A program made the position numbers and the translations under genes. Positions 38,146 through 48,641 of a stretch of 64,000 nucleotides of DNA are shown piece by piece. The notes under the pieces were generated by a model. It ran no database searches, had not been told where the DNA came from, and worked only from the letters and a program-made list of their open reading frames with translations. Source of the DNA: Hydrogenophaga sp. (GTDB taxonomy: Bacteria > Pseudomonadota > Gammaproteobacteria > Burkholderiales > Burkholderiaceae_C). The DNA is taken from contig JAEUOT010000067.1 in NCBI GenBank assembly GCA_016790705.1, forward strand, positions 79,758 through 143,757, in the 5' to 3' direction. Numbering within the stretch: position 1 is the stretch's first letter; every line of letters begins with the position of its first letter.

Positions 38146-39138
38146 GTGTTCAAGAATGTGACGATCTACCGCATCGCGCCCGGCTGGGACGCGACGCTGG
38201 AGTCGATGGAGGCCGCGCTGGACGCGGCGCGTTTCGTGCCGTGCAGCGCCTCGCAGGACAAATCGGTCGGCTGGGCCGAACCGCGCGGTGAAGAGCATGG
38301 TCCGCTGGTCGAATCCGTGAATGGCCAGCGCATCCTCAAACTGGTGATTGAGACCAAGGCTGTGCCCGGCGCAGTGGTCAAGGAAAAGGCACAGGAAGCG
38401 GCCGATCACATCGAGGCCACCACCGGACGCAAGCCCGGCAAGAAGGAAACCAGGGAGCTGCGCGAGGACGCGCTCCAAGCCCTGCTGCCCCAGGCCTTTC
38501 CGCGCCGTGGCAGCGTCTGGGTCTGGTTCGACCTGCAGAACGGACTGCTGGTCACCGACGCCGGCAGCCAGGGCAAGAACGACGAGGTCGTGACCGCGCT
38601 GGTGCGCGCCTTCGACAGCCTGGCCCTCACTTTGCTGCAGACCGCGATGACGCCGCAGACGGCGATGACGCAATGGCTGGCGACCACCGAGCCCGAGGCC
38701 GACTGGCCCGAGGGCTTCAACGTCGAGCGCGAGTGCGAACTCAAATCGGCCGACGAGGAAAAGTCGGCGGTGAAGTTCACGCGCCATTACCTGCTCACCG
38801 ACGAGGTGCGCAAGCACCTGGCCGAAGGCAAGCTGCCGACGCGGCTGGCCATGAGCTGGGAAGGCCGCATCGGCTTCACGCTCACCGAATCCATGCAGCT
38901 CAAGAAGCTGGCCTTCCTGGAGGGCGTGTTCGACGACCGGCCCAACGACGACGAGAGCGGTTTCGACACCGATGTGGCCCTGGCCACGGGCGAACTGAGC
39001 CAACTGATCCCGGCGCTGGTCGGGGCGCTGGGCGGCGAGATCGAACCCGGCGCGGCGCTGCCGGGCGCAGAACCGGCACCCGCCAAACCCAAGCAGGAAG
39101 CCGTCACTGCCGTGGGTGACGACGATCCGCCCTTCTGA
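38146..39138 (+). CDS. rdgC: Recombination-associated protein RdgC
   Basis: RdgC is a ring-shaped DNA-binding protein that limits RecA activity. The 330-residue product begins FKNVTIYRIAPGWDATLESM and contains FVPCSASQDKSVGWAEPRGE, GRKPGKKETRELREDALQAL and RLAMSWEGRIGFTLTESMQL, all typical. A Pro/Ala-rich C-terminal tail of about 30 residues extends beyond the 303-residue E. coli form. The start is GTG at 38146 with GAAGGA 5 nt upstream. Confidence 0.94.
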   Translation: MFKNVTIYRIAPGWDATLESMEAALDAARFVPCSASQDKSVGWAEPRGEEHGPLVESVNGQRILKLVIETKAVPGAVVKEKAQEAADHIEATTGRKPGKKETRELREDALQALLPQAFPRRGSVWVWFDLQNGLLVTDAGSQGKNDEVVTALVRAFDSLALTLLQTAMTPQTAMTQWLATTEPEADWPEGFNVERECELKSADEEKSAVKFTRHYLLTDEVRKHLAEGKLPTRLAMSWEGRIGFTLTESMQLKKLAFLEGVFDDRPNDDESGFDTDVALATGELSQLIPALVGALGGEIEPGAALPGAEPAPAKPKQEAVTAVGDDDPPF

Positions 39139-39151
39139 GCCTCGCTGAACC

Positions 39152-39532
39152 ATGCTGCAAGTCGTTGCGATCTGCCTGGGTGCCAGCGTCGGCGCCCTCT
39201 CCCGCTGGCAATTGAGCCTCTGGCTCAACCAGGGCCATGCCCTGTTGCCCTGGGGCACGCTGATCGCAAACCTCGTGGGCGGCTGGCTGATCGGTGTCGC
39301 GGTGGTGTTCTTCCAGAGCCAGACCCAGCTCGACCCGGCGTGGCGGCTGGCCCTGGTCACTGGCTTCCTGGGCGCACTCACCACCTTCTCGACCTTCTCG
39401 GCCGAGGTGGTGTCGATGCTGCAGCACGCGCGCTACGCGCTGGCGCTGGGCACCACCAGCCTGCATGTGCTGGGCTCGCTGTCCCTGACCTTGCTCGGCA
39501 TGAAGATGGCCGGCACCTGGTTCGTGAAGTGA
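39152..39532 (+). CDS. crcB: Fluoride ion channel CrcB
   Basis: The 126-residue membrane protein has four helices with the Fluc signatures [32 protein letters not shown] and [20 protein letters not shown]. As a dual-topology dimer it would export fluoride. Only 13 nt separate it from rdgC, so there is no room for a fluoride riboswitch directly upstream. It is convergent with the OsmC-family gene, with adjoining stop codons. Confidence 0.94.
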   Translation: MLQVVAICLGASVGALSRWQLSLWLNQGHALLPWGTLIANLVGGWLIGVAVVFFQSQTQLDPAWRLALVTGFLGALTTFSTFSAEVVSMLQHARYALALGTTSLHVLGSLSLTLLGMKMAGTWFVK

Positions 39533-39979
39533 TCAGCCCTTGATCACGGCGCCCGTGGTGTCGGACACCCGAACGTCGATGGCGATGCCCTGACGCACGC
39601 TCATCGACACCGTACAGAACTCTTCGAACTGGGCCAGCACCCTGTCCAGGTGTTCCAGTTCACCGGCCGGTCGCCCGAGCGCGAGCTGAACGTCGATGCG
39701 GGTGATGCGCAGCCGGTTGTTCTCATTGCGACCGGTGTTGGCCGTCGCGGTGACGGTCAATGGCCCCGGGTCCTGCTTGAACTTCTGCAGCGCAAACACA
39801 AGGCTCGCGCTGAGGCAGTTGGCGACGGCCGCCAGCAGCAGGTGATTGGGCGCGGGGCCCGCCGCAGCGCCCAGCGGGGGCGGTTCGTCGGCCACGAGCT
39901 GGGCAATGGCCGGACCGAAATCGACCAGAAACTGGTACCCCGACTGACGGGTCAGGGTCACGGTGGCTTGATCACTCAT
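39533..39979 (-). CDS. OsmC-family peroxide-reducing protein
   Basis: The 148-residue protein has the OsmC fold with both redox Cys positions: LLAAVANCLSASLVFALQKF and FEEFCTVSMSVRQGI. OsmC/Ohr-type proteins reduce organic hydroperoxides using these thiols. PAPNHLLLAAVANC matches the general OsmC family rather than Ohr proper, and the electron donor is unknown. The ATG has GGAG about 7 nt upstream. Confidence 0.87.
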   Translation of the reverse strand: MSDQATVTLTRQSGYQFLVDFGPAIAQLVADEPPPLGAAAGPAPNHLLLAAVANCLSASLVFALQKFKQDPGPLTVTATANTGRNENNRLRITRIDVQLALGRPAGELEHLDRVLAQFEEFCTVSMSVRQGIAIDVRVSDTTGAVIKG

Positions 39980-40098
39980 GCAGGCATCTCCTTGAGGACG
40001 AACGGAAGGGCCCGAACCGACCGGGCGCGATGCCCCGGCCCCGGCTCAGGCCATCTACCCCCAAGGGTATCAAGAATCACCGTGGACGGTGAGCGACC

Positions 40099-40557
40099 TC
40101 AGTAGCGGACGTTGCGGCGATCCACGCTCAGGCCGGCGATCTCGCAGGAGAAGGTTTCCAGGCCGTTGACCCGCATGAAGTGGCCCGAGGCCAGCTTTTC
40201 GTAGGCCTTGAGCTTCTCCGGCGACACATAGGCCTTGACCAGACCCGTCTTCTCTTCGGCCGTCAGTTCACGGTCCAGCAGGCGCACCGCGCGGCTGTCG
40301 AAGCAGGACTCGGCGCTGAGGTACTTGAACGCCAGTTCGCGCTCGTACTTGCCCGACTGCAGGCTCTGCTCCACCGTCTGCTTGTAGTGGGAGACGTAGG
40401 CGCTGGCGGCCTCGTTGACCTGCGGATTGGGGAACTGCGTGACCTTGGTCTGGAACACGGCGGGGGCGGATGCGACGGGAGCAGGAGGCGTTGCCGTCGC
40501 ACAGGCGGTCAGCGCGAGAACGGCGCAAACGGACATGAGCGTGGTGACGAATTTCAT
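40099..40557 (-). CDS. Small lipoprotein of unknown function
   Basis: This gene is not recognised. The 152-residue product has a lipoprotein signal (MKFVTTLMSVCAVLALTACA, Cys19 at the cleavage site), an Ala/Pro/Thr linker, then a helical, mostly charged domain (AASAYVSHYKQTVEQSLQSG and LLDRELTAEEKTGLVKAYVS) with two Cys (ESCFDS and FSCEIAG). The frame is open for another 100 codons upstream, but the lipobox fixes the ATG at 40557. It is divergent from the coxS operon across a 329-nt gap. Confidence 0.75.
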   Translation of the reverse strand: MKFVTTLMSVCAVLALTACATATPPAPVASAPAVFQTKVTQFPNPQVNEAASAYVSHYKQTVEQSLQSGKYERELAFKYLSAESCFDSRAVRLLDRELTAEEKTGLVKAYVSPEKLKAYEKLASGHFMRVNGLETFSCEIAGLSVDRRNVRY

Positions 40558-40886
40558 TTTGAAACCTTCCTTTGATGCGTGTGTCTGTCGGTACCCGTGA
40601 TCCGGACAGCGCCGGACCTGATATGTGTTTCGGCAGATCGCCAGAAAAATTGACTGCGAAAACAATGACTTACAAGCAGGACCAAGGTATTCATCCGCCC
40701 TCTCCGGAGGCAATCCAAAGTTCCGCGCCGGTGCCCGGCGGACACGCCCGGCGCAGCCGATCGGATGCGGGTGTCTCAAATTGAGAAAGTGTGGACACCC
40801 TCGGCCGATCTGAGGGTTAACACTCAGCGCCGGCTTTTCGGGCCCATGTTTCACTGATTGCGGCCCACACATAACAGGAGACAACG
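40558..40886. promoter_or_regulatory. Divergent control region before coxS with nested dyads
   Basis: This 329-nt region has no gene. It holds the palindrome TCTCAAATTGAGA at 40774-40786 inside a wider inverted repeat, GGGTGTC at 40769-40775 and GACACCC at 40794-40800. A poor sigma-54-like element (GG at 40815-40816, GC at 40827-40828, 10 nt apart) lies about 60 nt before the coxS ATG, and AGGAG occurs at 40876-40880. The dyads are seen directly. That they bind an activator for the cox cluster is inference. Confidence 0.45.
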
Positions 40887-41357
40887 ATGCAGGTTCAGCT
40901 CAAGGTCAACGGGCAATCCAGGACCGTTGACGTCCCACCCAACACCCTTCTCGTCCAGTTGCTGCGAGAGCACCTCGGACTCACCGGAACCCACGTCGGC
41001 TGCGACACCTCGCAATGCGGCGCCTGTACGGTGATCAAGGACGGGCGGGCGATCAAGTCGTGCAATGTGCTGGCCGGCCAGGTCAGCGGCGCCGACATCA
41101 CCACCATCGAAGGCCTCTCGGCGCCCGACGGCGCGATGCACCCCATGCAGGCCGCATTCAAGGAATGCCACGGCCTGCAGTGCGGCTTCTGCACCCCGGG
41201 CATGGTGATGAGCGCGGTTGACCTGTGCAAGCACCACCCCAAGGCCGGCGAGGCCGAGGTGCGGGAACTGCTCGAAGGCAACCTGTGCCGCTGCACCGGT
41301 TACCAGAACATCGTCAAGGCCGTGCTCAAGGGCAAGGCCGACATGGCTTCGGCCTGA
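40887..41357 (+). CDS. coxS: Molybdenum hydroxylase iron-sulfur subunit (CoxS-like)
   Basis: The 156-residue subunit carries two [2Fe-2S] clusters: a plant-ferredoxin type ([12 protein letters not shown] plus Cys in KSCNVLAG) and the alpha-helical type ([10 protein letters not shown] and [11 protein letters not shown]). It relays electrons from the molybdenum subunit to the FAD subunit. It opens [20 protein letters not shown] with AGGAG upstream. Order S-L-M is a rearrangement of the classic coxMSL. Confidence 0.94.
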   Translation: MQVQLKVNGQSRTVDVPPNTLLVQLLREHLGLTGTHVGCDTSQCGACTVIKDGRAIKSCNVLAGQVSGADITTIEGLSAPDGAMHPMQAAFKECHGLQCGFCTPGMVMSAVDLCKHHPKAGEAEVRELLEGNLCRCTGYQNIVKAVLKGKADMASA

Positions 41358-41368
41358 GGAGACACGAC

Positions 41369-43741
<2,373 letters not shown>

Positions 43742-43757
43742 ACGCAGGAGGAACACC

Positions 43758-44546
43758 ATGTACGAACTCAGTCTTGAAAAGCCCTCGACCCTGGCCGACG
43801 CGGTGAAGTCCGCCGCCGGTGGTGCCAAGCCGCTGGCCGGAGGCCAGACCCTGATCGCCTCGATGAAGCTTCGGCTGTCCCAACCCGGCACCCTGGTCGA
43901 CCTCGGTGGCGTGAAGGAACTCGCCGGCATCCGCAAGGAAGGCAACGCCTTGGTGATCGGCGCGATGACGCGCCACATCGATGTGGCCAACAGCGCCGAG
44001 GTCGCCGCCACCATCCCCGCCCTCACCCACCTGGCCGGCCACATCGGCGACAAGCAGGTCCGCGCGATGGGCACGATGGGCGGATCGGTCGCCAACAACG
44101 ACCCCTCCGCCTGCTACCCCAGTGCCGTGCTCGGCCTGGGCGCCACGGTGCACACCACGAAGCGCAAGATCGCCGCCGACGACTTCTTCCAGGGCATGTT
44201 CACCACCGCCCTCGAAGACGGCGAGCTGATCACCGCGATCAGCTTCCCGATCCCGAAGAAGGCGGCCTACGTCAAGTTCAACCAGCCGGCCTCGCGCTTC
44301 GCGCTGATCGGCGTGTTCGTCGCCCAGACCGACAGCGGCGTGCGCGTGGCCGTGACCGGCGCGGGCAACGGCGTGTTCCGTCATGCCGGGCTGGAAGCCG
44401 CGCTCAACGCCAGCTTCACGCCGCAGGCGGCGGCCGGCGTCAAGGTCAGCGCCGACGACTGCAGCGCCGACCTGCATGCCAGCGCGGCCTACCGGGCCAA
44501 CCTGATCGGCGTGCTGACGCAGCGCGCCGTCGCCCAGATGGCCTGA
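43758..44546 (+). CDS. coxM: Molybdenum hydroxylase FAD subunit (CoxM-like)
   Basis: The 262-residue FAD-binding subunit has PLAGGQTLIASMKLRL and TMGGSVANNDPSACYP, the two dinucleotide-binding turns of the CoxM family, followed by the C-terminal CO_deh_flav_C domain. It passes electrons from the iron-sulfur subunit to an external acceptor, usually quinone. The ATG at 43758 has AGGAGGAAC upstream; in-frame codons before it lie inside coxL. A terminator-like hairpin follows. Confidence 0.93.
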   Translation: MYELSLEKPSTLADAVKSAAGGAKPLAGGQTLIASMKLRLSQPGTLVDLGGVKELAGIRKEGNALVIGAMTRHIDVANSAEVAATIPALTHLAGHIGDKQVRAMGTMGGSVANNDPSACYPSAVLGLGATVHTTKRKIAADDFFQGMFTTALEDGELITAISFPIPKKAAYVKFNQPASRFALIGVFVAQTDSGVRVAVTGAGNGVFRHAGLEAALNASFTPQAAAGVKVSADDCSADLHASAAYRANLIGVLTQRAVAQMA

Positions 44547-44564
44547 GGCCTGCCGTCGCCACGC

Positions 44565-44598
44565 AGGGCCCCGGGCCAACCGCCCAGGGGCCCTTTTT
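44565..44598 (+). terminator. Hairpin with T-run between coxM and coxD
   Basis: GGGCCCC-GGGC pairs with GCCC-A-GGGGCCC and is followed by six T residues. It looks like an intrinsic terminator or attenuator that would make the structural genes coxSLM more abundant than the maturation genes coxDEGF. Confidence 0.8.
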
Positions 44599-44619
44599 TC
44601 TGCAACGCACTGACCGACC

Positions 44620-45552
44620 ATGAGCGCCTTCCCGACCATCGACGCCCTGACCCAGGCCCTTCAGGCGGCCGGCTACTACGCCGACCGCCGGCTGGCCACG
44701 GCGGTCTTCCTCGCGCTCAAGCTGCAGCGCCCGCTGCTGCTGGAGGGAGAACCCGGCGTGGGCAAGACGGAGCTGGCCAAGGCCTTGTCCGTGGCGCTCA
44801 ACCGCGCGCTGCTGCGCCTGCAGTGCTACGACGGGCTGGAGCAGCGCGAGGCCCTGTACGAATGGAACTACACGGCGCAGTTGCTGCACATGCGAGCGGC
44901 GCAGACCCGGCTGGAGCTTGCGCCCGGCAGCGAGAGCGCCGACGAGGTCACCCGCATCGAGCGGGAGGTGTATCAGGCGCGCTACCTGATCAAACGCCCG
45001 TTGCTGGCCGCGCTGCAGGCGCCTGAGCCGGGTGCGCTGCTGCTGATCGACGAGGTCGACCGCGCCGACGAGCCCTTCGAGGCCTTCCTGCTCGAATATC
45101 TCGGCGAGTACCAGGTCAGCATTCCCGAGCTGGGCACGGTGCGCGCCGCGTTTTCTCCGGTGACGATCCTCACCAGCAACCGCACCCGCGAACTCAACGA
45201 CGCGGTCAAGCGCCGTTGCCTCTACCACTGGCTCGACTACCCGGAGCGCGCGCGCGAACTGGACATCGTTCGGGCCCAGGTGCCGCAGGCCTCCGCCGCG
45301 CTGGCCGCCCAGGTGGCCGAGGTGGTCGGGCGCTTGCGCAGCCAGCCGTTTGCCAACGCCTTCCAGCGCTCCCCCGGCATCGCCGAGAGCGTCGAATGGG
45401 CCAAGGCACTGGTGGCGCTGGACACGCTGGAAATCGATCCCGAGGTCCTGACCGACACCGCCGGCATCCTGTTCAAGCAGCGCGAGGACGTGGCCGCGCT
45501 GACCCGCGACATGGCGGCCGAACTGCTCAGGCCCGCCGACGCGCCCGCCTGA
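44620..45552 (+). CDS. coxD: MoxR-family AAA+ ATPase (CoxD-like)
   Basis: The 310-residue ATPase shows Walker A LEGEPGVGKTELAKAL, Walker B ALLLIDEVDRAD and sensor-1 VTILTSNRTREL. In the CO dehydrogenase system CoxD helps assemble the metal centre. Here it would serve the form-II enzyme in cofactor insertion or activation. It pairs with the VWA protein downstream, the usual MoxR-VWA partnership. Confidence 0.93.
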   Translation: MSAFPTIDALTQALQAAGYYADRRLATAVFLALKLQRPLLLEGEPGVGKTELAKALSVALNRALLRLQCYDGLEQREALYEWNYTAQLLHMRAAQTRLELAPGSESADEVTRIEREVYQARYLIKRPLLAALQAPEPGALLLIDEVDRADEPFEAFLLEYLGEYQVSIPELGTVRAAFSPVTILTSNRTRELNDAVKRRCLYHWLDYPERARELDIVRAQVPQASAALAAQVAEVVGRLRSQPFANAFQRSPGIAESVEWAKALVALDTLEIDPEVLTDTAGILFKQREDVAALTRDMAAELLRPADAPA

Positions 45553-45562
45553 GGAAGACCCC

Positions 45563-46747
45563 GTGCAGCTCGGAGACGCCCGCACCGGCAAGCTCGCCGA
45601 CAACATCGCCGGCTTCGGTCGCGCGCTGCGCCGGGCCGGCGTGCGCATGGACAGCGCCCGCATCGCGCTCGCCACCGAGGCCGCACTGGCGGTGGGCCTG
45701 GAACGCAAGGACGATGTGAGCGCCGCGATGGAAGCCGTGATGGTGTCGCGGGAGCAGGACCGCCTGGTGTTCCGCGAACTGTTCGACACCTATTTCCGCA
45801 ACCCCGAGATCGCGCAGAAGCTGCTCTCCCAGTTGCTGCCCTCGGCCGAGGGCAAAGCCGAACCGAGCAAACGCCGGCCCCGCGTGCGCGAGGCGCTCTC
45901 GCCCCAGAAGACCTACGGCCACCAGGCCCAGCCGAAGCAGGAAGACCAGAAGGTCGAGTTCGATGCGGCCATGACGGCCAGCGACATCCAGCGGCTGCGC
46001 CGCGCCGACTTCAACGCCCTCTCGGGCACCGAGTACCGCCTGGTCGAGCGACTGGCCCGTGACGTCCGCTTGCCGCTGCCGACCTATGCCTCGCGCCGGA
46101 CCCAGCCGGGACAACGCGGTGAAAAGCCGCACTGGCCGCGCGCCATGCGCCGCGCGGTGCGCCACGGCGGCGAACTGATCGAGCTGCCTCGCCGCGCCCG
46201 CCGCGAGCAGGCGCTGCCGCTGATGGTGCTGGTCGATGTGTCCGGTTCGATGGAGCGCTACACCCGCCTGCTGCTGGCTTTCCTGCACGCAGCCACCCGA
46301 CACCACCGGCGCCGGGATGTCTTCGCCTTCGGCACCCGCCTGACCGACCTCACGCCGGCGTTCCGGCTGGCCGACACCGACGCGATGCTCGAACACGCCA
46401 ACGACGCCATCGCCGACTTCGCTGGCGGCACCCAGCTCGGCGAGTCGCTGCAGGCCCTGCGACAGCATCACGCGCGGCGCCTGGTCGGTCGCCGCACCCT
46501 GGTGCTGATCGTCAGCGACGGACTGGACACCGGCGAGCCGCAGGCGCTGACGGAGGAACTGCTCTGGCTGCGGCGCCGCTGCGGCCGGCTGCTCTGGCTC
46601 AACCCCTTGCTGCGCTTCGATGGCTATGCCCCGATCGCGCGCGGCGCGGCGGCCTTGCACGCCCATGCACACGGCATGCTCGCCGTCCACAACCTCAGCA
46701 AGCTCGAAGACCTGGCCGCGAGCATCGCGACCGTCCTGCGGCGCTGA
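45563..46747 (+). CDS. coxE: VWA-domain protein (CoxE-like)
   Basis: The 394-residue protein has a C-terminal von Willebrand A domain with MIDAS motif LVDVSGSMERYTR, and an N-terminal helical region (KLADNIAGFGRALRRAGVRM). It is the expected partner of the MoxR ATPase in metal-centre maturation. The start is GTG at 45563, ten nt after coxD, with GAGGAAG upstream. Confidence 0.93.
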   Translation: MQLGDARTGKLADNIAGFGRALRRAGVRMDSARIALATEAALAVGLERKDDVSAAMEAVMVSREQDRLVFRELFDTYFRNPEIAQKLLSQLLPSAEGKAEPSKRRPRVREALSPQKTYGHQAQPKQEDQKVEFDAAMTASDIQRLRRADFNALSGTEYRLVERLARDVRLPLPTYASRRTQPGQRGEKPHWPRAMRRAVRHGGELIELPRRARREQALPLMVLVDVSGSMERYTRLLLAFLHAATRHHRRRDVFAFGTRLTDLTPAFRLADTDAMLEHANDAIADFAGGTQLGESLQALRQHHARRLVGRRTLVLIVSDGLDTGEPQALTEELLWLRRRCGRLLWLNPLLRFDGYAPIARGAAALHAHAHGMLAVHNLSKLEDLAASIATVLRR

Positions 46748-46784
46748 TTCACACCCCACACAGACACCCGGAAGGACCCCCAAA

Positions 46785-47405
46785 ATGGACATGCAAGGCA
46801 ACCGTTCCCTGGCCATCACCCGGCAACAGGCCTGGGACGCACTGAACGACCCCGCCGTGCTCAAGGCCTGCATCCCCGGCTGCGACAAGGTCGAGCCCGC
46901 AGGCGACAACCAGTACGCCGTCGGCATGGCCGTCAAGATCGGCCCGGTCGCGGCCAAGTTCGCCGGCAAGATCCTGCTCAGCGACATCGTTCCGCCCGAG
47001 TCCTACAAGATCAACTTCGAGGGTCAGGGCGGCGTGGCCGGTTTCGGCAAGGGCACGGCCGAGGTCCGGCTGTCCGACGCGGAACATGGCTGCGCGCTGG
47101 ACTACACCGTGCACGCCACCGTCGGAGGCAAGGTGGCCCAGCTCGGTCAGCGCCTGATCGACGGCACCGCCAAGAGCATGGCCGAGGACTTCTTCAAACG
47201 CTTTGACGAGGCCATGCAGCAAGCCCACCCCGAGGCCTATGCCGCCCGCGAGGCGGCGCGCGCCGAGGCGGCTGCGGCGCCTGGCGCCCCGGCCGCTGAC
47301 GCAACGGCGGCGAACGCCCCGGCCCAGGCAGGTGGCGGCATCCCGGTCTGGGTCTGGGCCGCGGGCGCCGCCGTGGTGCTGGCGCTGTGGTGGTTCAGTC
47401 GCTGA
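46785..47405 (+). CDS. coxG: SRPBCC protein CoxG-like, membrane anchored
   Basis: The 206-residue protein has an N-terminal START/SRPBCC domain (about 1-145): AWDALNDPAVLKACIPGCDK, VKIGPVAAKFAGKILLSDIV and LIDGTAKSMAEDFFKRF. An Ala-rich linker follows, and a C-terminal transmembrane helix (PVWVWAAGAAVVLALWWFS) ends the protein. CoxG is thought to tether the enzyme to the cytoplasmic face of the membrane, which would bring it close to the quinone pool. The ATG at 46785 is in a longer frame whose beginning lies in coxE. Confidence 0.9.
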   Translation: MDMQGNRSLAITRQQAWDALNDPAVLKACIPGCDKVEPAGDNQYAVGMAVKIGPVAAKFAGKILLSDIVPPESYKINFEGQGGVAGFGKGTAEVRLSDAEHGCALDYTVHATVGGKVAQLGQRLIDGTAKSMAEDFFKRFDEAMQQAHPEAYAAREAARAEAAAAPGAPAADATAANAPAQAGGGIPVWVWAAGAAVVLALWWFSR

Positions 47406-47433
47406 GCGCCACCCCCGACGCAGGAGACATCGC

Positions 47434-48513
47434 ATGGAAAACCTCGACATCACCGTCCTGCGCCAATTGCTGCAATGGCGGCAGGCCGGACGCCGCGCGC
47501 TGCTGGCCACCGTCATCCGCACCTGGGGCTCCTCTCCGCGCCCCGTCGGATCGATCATGGCGCTGTGCGAGACCGGCGCGGTGATCGGCTCGGTCTCGGG
47601 TGGCTGCATCGAGGACGACCTGATCTATCGCTACCGCCGCCCGGCCGAGGCCGGGACCGCCGCGCAGTCGACGCACGACATCCCGGACGGGCCGCCCGAA
47701 CGCGTCAAGTACGGCGTCAGCGCGGACGAGGCGCACCGCTTCGGCCTGCCCTGCGGCGGCACCCTGGAGCTGCTGCTGGAATTCAACCCGGACGCGGCCG
47801 TGCTCGACGCGCTGGTGCGCTCGCTCGGCGAAGGCAAGCTCATGCTGCGGACCACCGACCTGGCCAGCGGCGAGGTCACCGTCGCTCCCTGCGAACGGCC
47901 CGAGGGCCTGCGAGACGACGGCAAGCTGCTGCGCAACACCTTCGGTCCCGAATACCGGATGCTGCTGATCGGCGCGGGCCAGCTCGCCGAATACCTCTCG
48001 ACCATGGCGATCTTCTGCGGATTCAGCGTCACGGTCTGCGACCCGCGCGAAGAGCACCGCGGCAGCTGGAACGTGCCCGCTGCGCGGCTGGACACGGGCA
48101 TGCCCGACGACGTCGTGCGCGACTTCGGCGTCGACCGCCGCACCTGCGTGATCGCGCTGACCCACGACCCCAAGCTGGACGACCTGGCCCTGCTGGAGGC
48201 GCTGGGCACCGAGGCCTTCTATGTCGGCGCGATCGGGTCGCGACGCAACAACGAGGCGCGCCGCGCCCGCATGATCGAGCACTTCGAGCAGACCGAGGAC
48301 AGCCTGGCATCGATGCGCGGGCCGATCGGTCTTTACATCGGCAGCAAGATGCCCTCGGAAATCGCGGTCTCGATCATGGCCGAGGTGCTGGCGGTGAAGA
48401 ACGGTGTGGCGCTGCCCCGCGATGCGCAGGTCGGCCCGGCCAAGGACCGGATCGAGCCGCGCGAGAGCAGCGAAGCCGGCCCGGTCTGCTTCAGCGGCGC
48501 ACGCGCTGCCTGA
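47434..48513 (+). CDS. coxF: XdhC/CoxF-family molybdenum cofactor maturation protein
   Basis: The 359-residue protein has the N-terminal XdhC_CoxI domain (ALLATVIRTWGSSPRPVGSI and GSVSGGCIEDDLI) and a C-terminal Rossmann domain (RMLLIGAGQLAEYLSTMAIF and FYVGAIGSRRNNEARRARM). XdhC-type proteins bind the molybdenum cofactor, sulfurate it and insert it into xanthine-oxidase-family enzymes. It is the last structural or maturation gene of the cox cluster. Confidence 0.92.
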   Translation: MENLDITVLRQLLQWRQAGRRALLATVIRTWGSSPRPVGSIMALCETGAVIGSVSGGCIEDDLIYRYRRPAEAGTAAQSTHDIPDGPPERVKYGVSADEAHRFGLPCGGTLELLLEFNPDAAVLDALVRSLGEGKLMLRTTDLASGEVTVAPCERPEGLRDDGKLLRNTFGPEYRMLLIGAGQLAEYLSTMAIFCGFSVTVCDPREEHRGSWNVPAARLDTGMPDDVVRDFGVDRRTCVIALTHDPKLDDLALLEALGTEAFYVGAIGSRRNNEARRARMIEHFEQTEDSLASMRGPIGLYIGSKMPSEIAVSIMAEVLAVKNGVALPRDAQVGPAKDRIEPRESSEAGPVCFSGARAA

Positions 48514-48641
48514 ACCGGCCGCCGCGGCTGCGGCATGGCACGTGACTTGCGGATGAGAGGCTTTGCAGGCACATAGGGTCGAACCGGTGTTCGACCCTGC
48601 GGCAATCTGCAACACTACCGCTCCCGATCGCAGAGGACGAC

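Noticed and set aside
39139-39151. Fluoride riboswitch before crcB
   Set aside because: Only 13 nt separate rdgC and crcB, and no pseudoknot-like sequence is seen.
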